In this document: positions 47,101 to 58,600 of the stretch, in pieces
How the letters are laid out: the number at the start of each line of letters is the position of its first letter
Numbering within the stretch: the first letter of the stretch is position 1
DNA from: Sympetrum striolatum
Taxonomy: Eukaryota; Arthropoda; Insecta; Odonata; Libellulidae
Direction: 5' to 3'
NCBI GenBank assembly: GCA_947579665.1
Contig: OX388351.1
Coordinates: 56,552,939-56,616,938 of the forward strand
Length of the DNA stretch: 64,000 nucleotides
The notes under the pieces: generated by a model
The model's input: the letters and a program-made list of their open reading frames with translations, nothing else
Told to the model about the DNA's origin: nothing
Database searches by the model: none
Position numbers and translations under genes: made by a program

Positions 47101-47190
47101 ATATTATATTATATTATATTATATTATATTATATTATATTATATTATATTATATTATATTATATTATATTATATTATATTATATTATATT
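47101..47190. repeat. (ATATT)n microsatellite
   Basis: Eighteen consecutive perfect ATATT units. The same pentamer resumes at 47316-47330 on the far side of a SINE, so the tract was split by that insertion, or the array grew from the insertion edge. Confidence 0.97.
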
Positions 47191-47315
47191 AGTAGTATTT
47201 CTAAAAGTGCTTCGACAGCTTAGGTCATTTCTCACATTGGAACCCACCGGGATTCGAACCCGGGACCGCTTTCACCAAAGGCAAATGCGCTGTCCACATG
47301 ACTATCCGGGAGCCC
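47191..47315 (-). mobile_element. tRNA-derived SINE, family 2 (best-preserved copy)
   Basis: On the minus strand it starts GGGCTCCCGGATAGTCATGT and carries a perfect GGGTTCGAATCCC B-box/T-arm. The body AATGTGAGAAATGACC and CTGTCGAAGCACTTTTAG follows, ending in a short ACTACT tail. It is bounded on both sides by ATATT units, so its ends are unusually well defined: about 125 bp. That sets the full length of the family. Confidence 0.9.
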
Positions 47316-47331
47316 TATATTATATTATATA

Positions 47332-48384
47332 AATTCTACCTCAGGAAATCCTTTTATTATACGCTGAATGATATCACTACTCGTGAATTAATTATCTATT
47401 TTTCTATTAATCTACGAACGTTTAATGAAATTAGAATAGGAAGAAACGACTTTTGTAGATTATGAGCACAAGAGCAAAATCTTCTATTTTGAATAAATTG
47501 TTTCGATTAAATAGCAAATATATGACTTTCCATCAATTCAAATTGTCTTCAAAAACAAAATTTTGCTCTCTTTCGTGTGAACATTTAAGTTTGACACTAG
47601 CCATGATTACTAATATTGGCAGGAAATAAATAATTAAATTGTAACCAGTTCGTATTACGCTTAATCATAATTCAATGTATGACATTTAAATTTACAGCGC
47701 TTCAGAGAAAAACAGTCAAATTATCTATCAAAATTATAGTACGAATCAAATGAATAATCCCGCCGATCTCAACTGCATCACGGATGTGGGAGTTAAATGT
47801 TTATGTCGTTCCCTAAACAAAGGATTTCTCTTTTAAAACATACAGAAATTCTTTGCATTAACACAAGTTTCAGGTATGTTTGGAAAAACCAGAGTTATAT
47901 ATTTTCTAAGCTTATCTAACGTATGCCATCCCGTCGTAGATTTGTTTAACCAAAGGCTTCCCCACCCAAACGCTCCCTTGAATCCCTATCTTATCACACA
48001 GCATCATGTAACAGATGCGTGCCCAAATGTGGACTATCTTACGCTAATTAGTATCCGGCGGAAAATTAGTCGGAGCTCCAGCACACACTTTGTTTGAGAC
48101 CCAAATTTTAACTCTCTCCTCGGCGTGAATGTAGCTACCTGGAAATACGAGCTGATATTGCCCAAGATATTCTAGATGAAGGAATTATTGGACCGTTCTC
48201 TGTAACGTGTGGAGCCGGAATAATAGATAAACATCAAACCCTTATCATTAATTTTCATTGATGATATTTAAGTTTTGCTAACGGTGGATTAATTATATCC
48301 TTATCACTCAGTGTAAGTAATGAGTGTTCTTAATTTTTAGCACTTGAGCAACAAATTGTTTACTTATAAATTTATGTTTCGTCA
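47332..48384. other. non-coding stretch
   Basis: Nothing recognised. ORF 47876-48097 shows no known motif. Confidence 0.35.
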
Positions 48385-48478
48385 ATTTTTCAAGGAAAAA
48401 CGAACTTGAAAAAAAATATGATGGAGGCGAGAAACGAATCCGGTATCTTCCCCTTTCAAGGAGGTTGCGTTAACTAAC
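48385..48478 (-). mobile_element. family 1 SINE, truncated, minus orientation
   Basis: On the minus strand a degenerate tRNA-like head (AGTTAGTTAACGCAACCTCC, then CCGGATTCGTTTCTCG) leads into TTTTTTTTCAAGTTCG and TTTTTCCTTG, the same junction and body start as the SINE at 9022. The copy stops at the shared CCTTG. Confidence 0.65.
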
Positions 48479-48605
48479 TCAAACTTTTTTCAAGGCCGTT
48501 TATCCTTGGGATATTTCCTGGGTTCGCGCCCTTATGTGCAAGGACACCATAACCCTTTCGTTATGCTCCTTAGCCTTAGTAACATCAGAGCGATACCAAA
48601 ACATG
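48478..48605 (+). mobile_element. family 1 SINE body, plus orientation
   Basis: ACTTTTTTCAAGGCCG, TTTATCCTTGGG and GCGCCCTTATGTGCAAGG match the body of the SINE at 9095-9160. It has no head of its own and abuts the head of the minus-strand copy at 48385-48478, so the two bodies point away from each other around one shared head. Confidence 0.7.
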
Positions 48606-50473
48606 TGAAATAATTTTCATTTATGCATTTACATATTTATACTGACTTAATAAAAATTTATAGTATATGCCTCAGCTTTAAATCATGACATTGAAGTGGC
48701 CTTGAGTTTTATGTTTGAGTAGCAAAGTGTATTTCGTTATCAACTCAAGTTTTTTTCTCACTTACGCTTTACTAGCAGAGAAAAATTAATACTGATGCAG
48801 TAACTATAATCTAATTTCTAAAACGGGTTACTTACAATATTTTGCCTTTTAATCGTTCACGCAAAATATGCAGTGATAGTAAATATGTAAATATTACTTT
48901 TCGAATTCCAAATTTATTTGATACCCTAGTTCAGATATAGGGAATATGATATATAATGTTTAATTTTCTTCGTCATAGCAACTTTAAATTACTAAGTTAC
49001 TCAGCCTCATTTACCAATTTACGAGAAGTAGAAGGATAAAGTAAAAATACACTTTTTTGCTTAGCTCATCAGTGATTTAGTTTTTTCTTCCGTCGCGCAA
49101 AGTTAATGACTAGATGTTTAAATATATAGAGGCTGAATATAACTTTTTTGTATTCAATCTTCCTTATAATTTTTCTACATATCCTTCTTTTAATTAAGAT
49201 TACAGATTAGCTATTTAGTGCTCATACAATTAGCTGAACTTGAAGTTTAAGCAGATAATGATTTACAATTTGGTAGTGAAGTATCGCCTTTACATTAAAA
49301 AAATACAATAACTAACACTTTAATTGTTAATCCTGAAGGCCGGTATCAATTTAATTTCCTCTTTAATACATGCATAAGATGAAGAGGTACTCTTTTCAAA
49401 TTTATCATCATTGAAATACTTTAGTTTCGACTTAATAATTCTTCGTTTTTGAGATAGGCAACTGATTTTAGAGTTGGTATAGATTTAAGCGTATGCATAA
49501 AAGATTGATATTCTACATCTTAATTAGTAATGGGACATGCTTAAATTCATTTTAACTTAAAGCTTAATGTAGGTGAGCTTCTCCATTTGTATTGATTGAC
49601 GAGTTAATTGGAAATGTTACATTTTTCTAAAATAGAAGAAAAGATCTTCAAATTTAATTCTGCTAATTATAAAAAATCAGGATTACTTTAATAGCCATTT
49701 CCTTTGTTAATTTACTAATACCTTACTCGATGAAAATATGTAATATATTATTTCAATATTTTTATCCATTAATGTTCATTCAAGTGGTATAGGTTAATTT
49801 ATCTGCATCAATTATTACAATGTAATTGAGAATTTCTCTCCTGAATTGCTCCCAATTTTTATTTTGAACTCCAATTCTGGTTTTATACTTCTCTCATTGT
49901 ATTTGGATTACATTGTAGGAGTATAATTAGGCGTTTCCCCGCCCTGAGAACGTATTTTAAAAATGCAATTAATTATTACGGGTATTCATTGTTGATATTT
50001 CCCAGTAGATTCCCGCATCATCAGAAATTCATATCTCATCTCGTTATCCATTCATCTGCGCCATATGCGTTAAGTTCTAAAAGTTTTCATTTCCCTCAGC
50101 AATCAACCGTTTCCCAGCAATCGATTAGTGCTACACTAGCACCAAAATTGAAAACCTATAATTATATTTCGCAGTTCTCTTATTGACAGAAATATCTGTG
50201 TGCATTACCATGATTAACTTCTGACTAGTTCCTGGAACCGAATGTATTTCCTGAACCCGACATTCAAAGCAAAAACGTTTCATTGAAATTCCTGCAGATG
50301 TGTCGACTGCGCTACCGTATTGCGAAATATGCGGTTCTGTAAATTTTCAATTATGTATTTTATTCATTCCATTTAAGATTAAATACAGTTTTGACACAGT
50401 TTAAAGTTATTACAAGCAACAAACAAAGAATATATAAAATTTTATAAATACATATGCATGATTGTACGAAATA
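48606..50473. other. AT-rich non-coding stretch
   Basis: No gene or repeat is recognised across this AT-rich stretch. Confidence 0.35.
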
Positions 50474-51424
50474 AAAATCTGATGTGGCCAGCACACGACT
50501 TTCTCCATATATATAAGATGTAAATATTTATCTACGACAGTATTTTCAAACTCTTAACAATCTAAACTTGGAAGATAAGTGATTAATTTCTTTCATATTA
50601 TCTTTTACGTCACAAGCATTATAAAAAATGTTTTTCGGGACATGTTCGATGAAAAACGATGAAATGGCCATTCGCCCCAGCACCCAGAGCGCCCACAACG
50701 TACATAATCAGCAACTTCCGGTTTATCTGTATTTCACAAATAATTCCTACACAATCAGTTATACTAAAATATGTTTCATACAAAAGTTATAGTAAATTCG
50801 ATTTTCTAAAACTTTTTTTTAATAATAGGAACCGATTTACTCCAAAAACTAATCAACTCTAATAACACCAACCTAAATACTATATATGAAATTTCGTGTT
50901 GATCCGACTAATGGTTTTCATGTTAGAGCGCCCACAAAGTACATATCAGCTACTTCCGGTTTATCGGTATTTCACGAATAACTCCTAATCAACCGGTGAT
51001 ACAAAAATATGGTAAATTCTAAATTTATAGTAAATTAAATTATCTAAAACTTTTATGAGTAATACAATGCACGTATGCATCATATTTATGGAGATATTTT
51101 GAAAACCGGAAATGAGCTTTGATGAATGAAGCTCGACTTCCGGTAAACCGATTTACTCCAAAAACTAATCAACTCTGACAGCACACACCACAGTACTATA
51201 TACGATGTTTGGTATTGATATTACCAATAGTTTTCACGTTAGAGCGCCCACAAGCACCGACACACACACACACACACACACACATACACACAGACATCTT
51301 TCCGAAAATGGTCAAAACGTGTTCTAGGGACCACACAACATGTATTTCCGTTGAAATCTCGAGGTCGATTTTTTTCATGAAAACAATACTTTCTCTATGC
51401 CTCGTATATGGAGAAAGTAAAAAT
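50474..51424 (+). repeat. 1-kb hairpin-rich dispersed repeat, copy B
   Basis: Same family as 4208-5254, in the opposite orientation. The GCGCCC unit boundaries fall at 50689, 50928 and 51244. The second unit is 316 bp, but the first is only 239 bp, a deletion of about 78 bp that removes its palindrome. The CA tract (51261-51284) and the terminal hairpin region remain. The plus and minus ORFs through the CA tract are shadows. Confidence 0.85.
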
Positions 51425-52435
51425 AGATGCAAAATAAACAGATATATATATATATGATGTATGAATGAATAAACAGATATATGATGTATGAATGAGTATA
51501 CAAAAACGGCCAAGGCAGGATATTATTTTCGAGAATCTATGTACAGACATTTTTTTAAGAATGCAACATGCGACAGTCTGAAAGTGGTTATGAAGGAAGA
51601 TAGGGAAAGAAGGTTTGGAGGTCAGTGTAATAAGGAACGTTGAGCAAGGGGTAATCTAAATGTAGGAAAATGGAGAAGAGTAGTCAGTCTAGTTGCTCTA
51701 GGTGGAACGCGGTATCTAAACATTGAAACCAATTCAGGAGAATCGACATGGAAGTTTATTACATTAAAGATGAATGAAAGACCCGCTTTCATTAATATTC
51801 ATTCCAGAGTAAAAAATGTAGACTATTAATAAGAGCTTTACGGAAGATATTACTCTGGTGACAGGGTATACAATGGTTACAATTATCAAAACAGTAGGTC
51901 ACGCAATGTGGGAAAAGTACGGCACCTCTAAACCTTATCAGAGACTTTAAACCTCGAATTTATATACAGCCGTGTTCCAATATTTCTTTCCTTACACCTT
52001 TCAACCTTGACTATCAGGGTGCTTTTACAGAGAATAGCGTTTCAGTTACCCATTCCATTCAAATTCTAGAGACTTAAACGTAGCGTATAGTTTGAATCTT
52101 CTTTAAATACATTCATTCCCCATTTGTATTCCTCTTTCCTCCTCATTTTCAAAATATTTGCTCTTCCTAAACTCGTTTATTTGACCGCAGCAGTAGTCGG
52201 AGGAATAACCTCGTGGACTGCGGTCGGTCTTCATGCGGAACTCTTGGTTATTTTTGCCCACACTGATTCCACCACCCAATGGAATAGAATCTATAGTACT
52301 AGACCTGATTCGGTAGAAAGTCATTATAAATTTTCGAATAATAACATCCACAATAAATATGCCGTGGAAATTACAAAGGTATTCTTTACCCATTTGTGAA
52401 TGGAGTAGTTTTCATTTGTAATTCGATCCATATAG
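51425..52435. other. spacer between repeat copies B and C
   Basis: Contains a small duplicated AACAGATATAT...GATGTATGAATGA at 51437-51497 and a fragment of the 61-kb MITE family at about 51905-52010 (AGCCGTGTTCCAATATTTC). Unassigned ORFs overlap on both strands at 52103-52399. No gene is recognised. Confidence 0.4.
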
Positions 52436-53304
52436 AAGAAAATCTGATGTGGCCAGCACATGACTTTCTCCATATATAAGATGTAAATATTTATCCACGA
52501 CAGTAATTTCGAACTCTATATTCCATCTAAACTTGGAAGATGAGTGATTAATATATATATTATTATCTTTTACGTCACAAACATTATAAATGATAAATAA
52601 TGTTTTTCGGGACATGCTCGATAAAAAACGATGAAATTGGCCTTTCGCCCATAGAGCCCAGAGCGCCCACAAAGCACATAATCAGCAACTTTCGGTTTAT
52701 CAGTATTTCATAAATAACTCCTAAACAATCAGTGATAAAAAAATATGTTACATACAAAAGTTATAGAAAATTTTATTTTCTAAAACATTTATAAATAATA
52801 GTATATACCTAAATATCATATTTATGGAGATATTTTGAAAACCGGAAATGAGCTTTGAAGAATGAAGCTCGACTTCCGGTTGACCGATTTACTACAAAAT
52901 CTAATCAACTCTAACGACTGTAATAAAAGTACTATATATGAAAATTAGTGTTGATTCGACAAATGGTTTTCATGTTAGAGCGCCCACAAAGTGCATAATC
53001 ATCTTCTTCCGGTTTATCATTATTTCACGAATAACTCCTAATCAACCGGTGATACAAAAATATGTTAAATACAAAAGTTATAGTAAATTACAGTATCTAA
53101 AACTTTTATAAGGTATGCAATATACGTATATATCATATTTATAGAGATATTTTGAAAACCGGAAATGAGCTTTAATGAATAAAGCTCGACTTCCGGTTGA
53201 CCGATTTACTCCAAAAATTAATCAACTCTGACAGCACACACCACAATACTATATATGAAGTTTGGTATTGATACGACCAATAGTTTTTACGTTAGAGCGC
53301 CCAC

Positions 53305-53344
<40 letters not shown>

Positions 53345-53479
53345 ACAGACATCATTCCGAAAATGGTCAAAACGTGTTCTAGGGACCCCAACACATGTAT
53401 TTCCGTTGAAATCTCGAAGTCGAATTTTTTCATGAAAACAATACTTTCTCTATACTTCGTATATGGAGAAAGTAAAAAT
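52436..53479 (+). repeat. 1-kb hairpin-rich dispersed repeat, copy C
   Basis: The copy is nearly full-length, with unit boundaries at 52663, 52980 and 53297: the same 317-bp period as copy A. It has two palindromes, an AC tract at 53307-53339 and the terminal hairpin at 53443-53473. It is a direct repeat of copy B, offset by about 2 kb. Confidence 0.88.
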
Positions 53480-54699
53480 GCATCTTTTATTTATTCGTCT
53501 CTAATTTTCTTCATGGCTGAGATACCATTGAAACTACTGAGGTATCAGTGCTGACATAATGTTATTCGATTCAACTGAACCTTGTTACGTTCTGAGAAAA
53601 TATTATTCATGCGGCCACTGTACTGCACTTAATCGGACGATTTCCTTTTATAGTTCCGAATCAGAAAAGAAACCAATGACAAGATTCAGACCAACACCGT
53701 TTTTCACAACCTCAGTTATTTCTTTGGTTTCCACGACTGCACATAGGGATGGTTAGTTGGTAGTTACCATTAATCATAAGCTTTAAAACTATTCTTTATG
53801 TTAATATGAATCCTGAATTGAATTCATGATAGTCTGAAGGGAAACTCCACTAAAACCTTACATTTTAAATAAGAATTTAAAATTCAAATAAAATTAATAG
53901 TCATTCAATTTGCAGTAAAATCTTATATTAATTTACGTAAGAAATAAATATATAGTAAAGGAGTATCTTACTTAAAAAAGAAACTCTCTAATAACATGTC
54001 AGAAAAGAGGTAAAAATTCGATAGCTTATTTAGGCAAATTTTATGTATGCACTTAATATATATGAATATATTTATATACATATGTGTTTGTTTTCTATTT
54101 ATTCAGCAAAAGTAGAGTAAACCTATAGAATAAGCCACTGGACTGCGGTTTGGATTCTACTGACGTAACGATTCACGTAACACATAAGTGTTGAGCAGTA
54201 CTTTATACCAACATTTACTAATACATATATATGGGTCTATACGGCGGATGGAGCCGGAACGGGAGTGTGTGAGAAAAGTTTTGCGGGCGCATTTAATCAT
54301 GAGTGGCTGGAGTGGGGTCGAGATAATGACACGCCAACCAAACAAGAGAGATGTGCTCCTTAAGGCCATGAATAAAATAGCGGCGCATTAATGGAGCAAA
54401 ACATCACATTCGGAAGCAAGAATCCGTTGAATTCAAATGAGGAGTGGTTATTTTCGAAACATAAATACTCGCGGAAGATGTAGGGAGATAAGTGCACAGA
54501 TGTGCGTGCGGTGGGCGAGGAGAAAGGGATTAAGCGGCGTCAGAGGAAGCGATAAGGGGTAAGCGAGATGGCTGATCTCCCCAATATTCATATCGGGAAT
54601 CTTTAAACCTTTAGCATAATCCTAAATCCTGGCCCAATATTCCGTATAATCCTAAATTTCGGTAAACTGGTCTTAGAAGCCAATTTTGGACCGAATGTA
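53480..54699. other. non-coding stretch with a GC-elevated island
   Basis: No gene is recognised. The island at about 54230-54560 carries the tail of ORF 54188-54391, of unknown family. Confidence 0.35.
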
Positions 54700-55475
54700 T
54701 CTGCTAACATATTCTGATGAATTGAATATGTTCATTTGTTATTTGGTACAGGATAGAGAAAAAATTATCTTCCATTTAGTTCCGTCACAGTCTTGATTGA
54801 GGCTGGGCTGAAATGAATGTACTCAGGTATGAGTGAATAGTTGCACTGATCAAGGTAACGTCTCGTCGTTATAGACCTGGCCTGGAAAGCAAAGTTTGGT
54901 TGATATATCATATCTTTGGAGATATAACGAAAAAAATAAATATTTGAACGCTTTCATCTGAACCGATTGACGCCTGCCATGCCGATGGTGCTCGAAAAAG
55001 GATTAATTAGTAATTAAATGATAATATTATGACGTTTGTTTAGTAAAAATTCAACGCAAATCAAGTTAAAAATGTGTATATACGGTGAAAATGTGAAGTT
55101 CTTTTAAGCGGTTAAATGGGTTGTGCTATAAAATAGAAGAATATTTTTTTTTTAATTATGTCGATCAAAGACGGTTTGGAAATGTATGATAACTCCCGCT
55201 TTGAGCAATCAATACCTGTTATCCTACTTATATGATTATACTTCATACTTATTTAAAGTCATAAGGTATACATAATTATAGTATACTATGCTGCTACCAT
55301 ATTCTGATGAATGGAATATTTTAACTTCTCATTTTCAACAGGATAGAGAAATTTTTATCTTCCGTTTATTTATTTTCATATTTCGCTTACTTCTGTCGCA
55401 GTTTCGATCACGGTTTAGATGAAATGAAAGCCATGAGGTATTATAAATGGTTGCACTGATCAAGGTCTCTCGTTA
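54700..55475 (+). repeat. tandem pair of a diverged ~170-bp segment
   Basis: 54708-54875 and 55290-55475 share CATATTCTGATGAATxGAATAT, ACAGGATAGAGAAA and GGTTGCACTGATCAAGGT-type blocks in the same order. The spacing is about 585 bp. The second member leads directly into the repeat at 55158-55615, so all may be parts of one larger decayed element. Confidence 0.6.
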
Positions 55476-55615
55476 TGGGCTGACAAGTTACGTGTTACTC
55501 ATAGAGGCATTGTGCTTCACCTGCGTAGACGTGAACCTCATTCCTCTCTACAAGCTCTTAGTAGCTTATGTCAGAGGCGGTGAGGTACCAACCGACCTTC
55601 GGGCTGAATAATTTA
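55158..55615 (+). repeat. dispersed repeat, plus copy
   Basis: Inverse partner of 43195-43545. It contains an insertion or unrelated stretch between the MSIKDGLEMYDNSRF-encoding start (55158-55205) and the GTGCTTCACCTGCG part (55510 onward), whereas the minus copy is more compact. Confidence 0.65.
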
Positions 55616-58600
55616 CAGACAGATTGGACTGAAATCAATTTAATGCCTTCGCTGCAGTAAATTTATAGAGATGATACTACAACTGTACATGAGTGTAGAG
55701 GACTGTAATTTAATTACTCTTGAGTTACGGGAATAAAGGAATTTATCAATCTCAGAATGTATTGATGATATCCATAAATGTATGGATGGAAATTATATGG
55801 TTTCAAGAAAGTACATAGCATCTTTAAATGTTGTATGTATGTAAAGTATTCAGCCTGAAGGTTGGTAGGTACATTTTTCTCTTTTTCATACATTCCCTAC
55901 CTTTCTGTGAACCTCACGAGTCTTTGAATCATAAACACTAAAATTATTCAACTACATTTTTAACGACGTTCTGTCACTGGTACCGAAAACACCTCCATAC
56001 TTCTCACGCTCAGAATAAAATGACTGACCGAATGAAATAAGTATCTTGGCTGCCTTACATATTTCAATTAAGTCAATAAAATGGCTCGAATTTTAAAATT
56101 TTTGCACGTCTTTTACACGAATTAAAAAGATCAGACAATTCCAAGGAACAAAAATATGTAAACTAAGTACTCAAAATCTTAAATACGATTACAAGTAATG
56201 TTCGCACCATTTATTTCCATAATTATTCTCTGTAAGTGATCGAAGTTTTCGTGGAAGTAATCGATAGGTTAAAAGTGATCAGCAAATTTTGGTCTTATAA
56301 ATACAAACTGATATTACTCAGAAACTATTTCTTATCTTATCTTAAAATGTATAGAATCTTCCAACATTTAGAAATGGGGCTTTAGGACCGAGTTGACGAA
56401 GAAAATCAGTTTTGGAAAATTACGAAGTTGGTTTTTACCGCCACAGCATAGAGTCGGACCTAAAGCATTGACTTCGTTTCGCAGAACTCTTTCGCAATTA
56501 TGTGTTCACCACGTAGAAAGCCCCAGAGGAAGATTTTCATCCACGTAACGCTCACGATGTATGAGACGAAACAGAATTTTGGCTGACCTAGTCTCAAGGG
56601 GGAGTAAAAAATTAAGTTAGGCCACGACTTCATGTTGCTTTCGGACCTCAGCCAACTTTTATTCCATTCAAAGAGTTGTTTTTATTCCGAAAACATGACC
56701 TACGGCAATTTATGAAAGAAATAAAAGGCGAAGAAGTGATTACACTAAAATAAAATAACAAAAGACTTTCTTGGATTTTCGGTTATAAGATATGTATAGT
56801 ATAAAATTATAAAATAACTAAACACTCTTTCACATACCTAAAACACATATCTTTCACAGTAGAGTAAACGTAAGTTTCTTTCCTTAAAAATAAACAAGAG
56901 TATAAATAGATTTTGGTTCTCTTAAAATGAAGGGAAGATGAAATAAAGAAAAAGTAAAGAGGAGAACATTCAATCGAAGCAATAAGGTTTAACATTATTA
57001 TCGGTGATTTAAGGATCAAAAGACTTATAATAAGTTGAAATAGGCAGCGTCAATGGCTCTTTTCCATTAAAATTTGTACCGATTGATAATTGAAGATAAA
57101 ATACTCTTCCAAAAGCATCACGTTGTTTTTATAAAACATTCCGTCAGAAAAGCAATCGGCCCGAAGCCAATTTTAAACTAAGATACCTCCACCATTAATA
57201 GAGACAAATTTTGAAGAGAAGATGAAGTCAAATATACAAGTTGAGAAGTGGGGTAATTTTCCCTTAGGATGAAAAAAATAAGTAATTTCAGTCCCAAGTG
57301 CGCTTACGAAATTGGTCGCAAACTAACATCCTTGTGGAAAACTCTTAAGTTATTTTTTCATTCTGCTGTGTCTTTCTACTAAATTACGCTTCTGTTACCG
57401 ATTTTATTGGTTTGTGTTTAGGTTCTTATTATACAGAAATTTCAGTTAGTGGAGGTCATCACGTAACTACAACGCAGTGATTAAATAAATAATACTTTAA
57501 GATTTAATGAATAAAAAGTGACCATACTAACGTCCCTAATCGTCATCTCTCAAACTTGAGTAACTTTCAAATGAGCCACGAGGAACACTGATACAAAATT
57601 TAATACTTTATAGATACATATGTAAAAATGGCCTATGCGAGAAGCTTAAAGAACTAAGTTTCGTCTACGGTGGCACGGTATTTTCGAAAGCATAGCATAG
57701 TTTTCAAAATACACCCACGGAAATGGCCACATCACGTAATTCCCTAATATTCATTCATCGTATCCAAATCATGCATTTTTCCTAATCAATTCTTTTCGGA
57801 GGCACATTTGTTCCAATTCCGCAATAGATGCATACTGGAAAGGCCCTACTTCAGCGGATTATAGGCGCAGTAATTCCCGGCGCTTCCGATTCAATGAGAA
57901 GAAAGGAAAAAGAGCGTTCTCCCGAGACGCCGTAACAAAAGAGCGACGGAACGCGGAAAAGGAAAAACAAAAGGCCGAGGAGGAAGTCTTCCCTGACAAT
58001 GGGAGGCAGAGATAGGCCGCTAGTACCGAATTTGTGTAAGAACGCACAGCCGTTAAGGAAATTAGGAAAAGCCTATTAAAAGCACGGCCTCCGCGGCGGG
58101 CACTGATGCGGGAACGGGAGGAATCAACACCCTGCTCCAGTGGCACGGAGAAAGAGCACCAAAGGGGAGATAAGAGGGTGTGTGAGAGAATTTACGTTGG
58201 AATCAAGCGATATGGTTCGGAACGTTCTTGGGGAGAACTAGAGGTCCTCGGAGTGTGGAGCAGGCGCGGGAATTCGAGGCTCTAGTGTGTCACATCGTGT
58301 CTAAAGGCGGTGTATGGAGAGGAAGTTTGGAAAGTAAAAGGAATGCGCGCGAGGCGTGAGAGCGAAGATAGGGAGTGGGGAATAAAATTACGAGAGGGAA
58401 GATTGCGCAAAGAGAAGGGAGGAATAGAGATGCTGTGTGGGAGGGATTCGTGAGGTATCGAGTGACGGAGACAAAGTGTCCTCGTTCGATGAAGGTGATA
58501 AGGAGAGAAAGGATTGGTGCAGGTAATCTAAGACCATAAGCCCTCGCATAGTCAGGATAATTACATCGTTTGCCTCCTTTCAAAACTCTTATTTTCTTTT

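Noticed and set aside
47101..47330. CRISPR-like regular array
   Set aside because: It is a pentanucleotide microsatellite with no spacers, in a eukaryotic context.
52103..52399. Overlapping plus and minus ORFs as transposase exons
   Set aside because: Neither frame shows a recognisable transposase motif, and both strands are open equally.
58290..58583. Minus-strand 97-codon ORF as a gene
   Set aside because: It lies in a pyrimidine-rich strand where stops are rare; composition is Ser/Leu/Pro/Phe-biased and no motif is seen.
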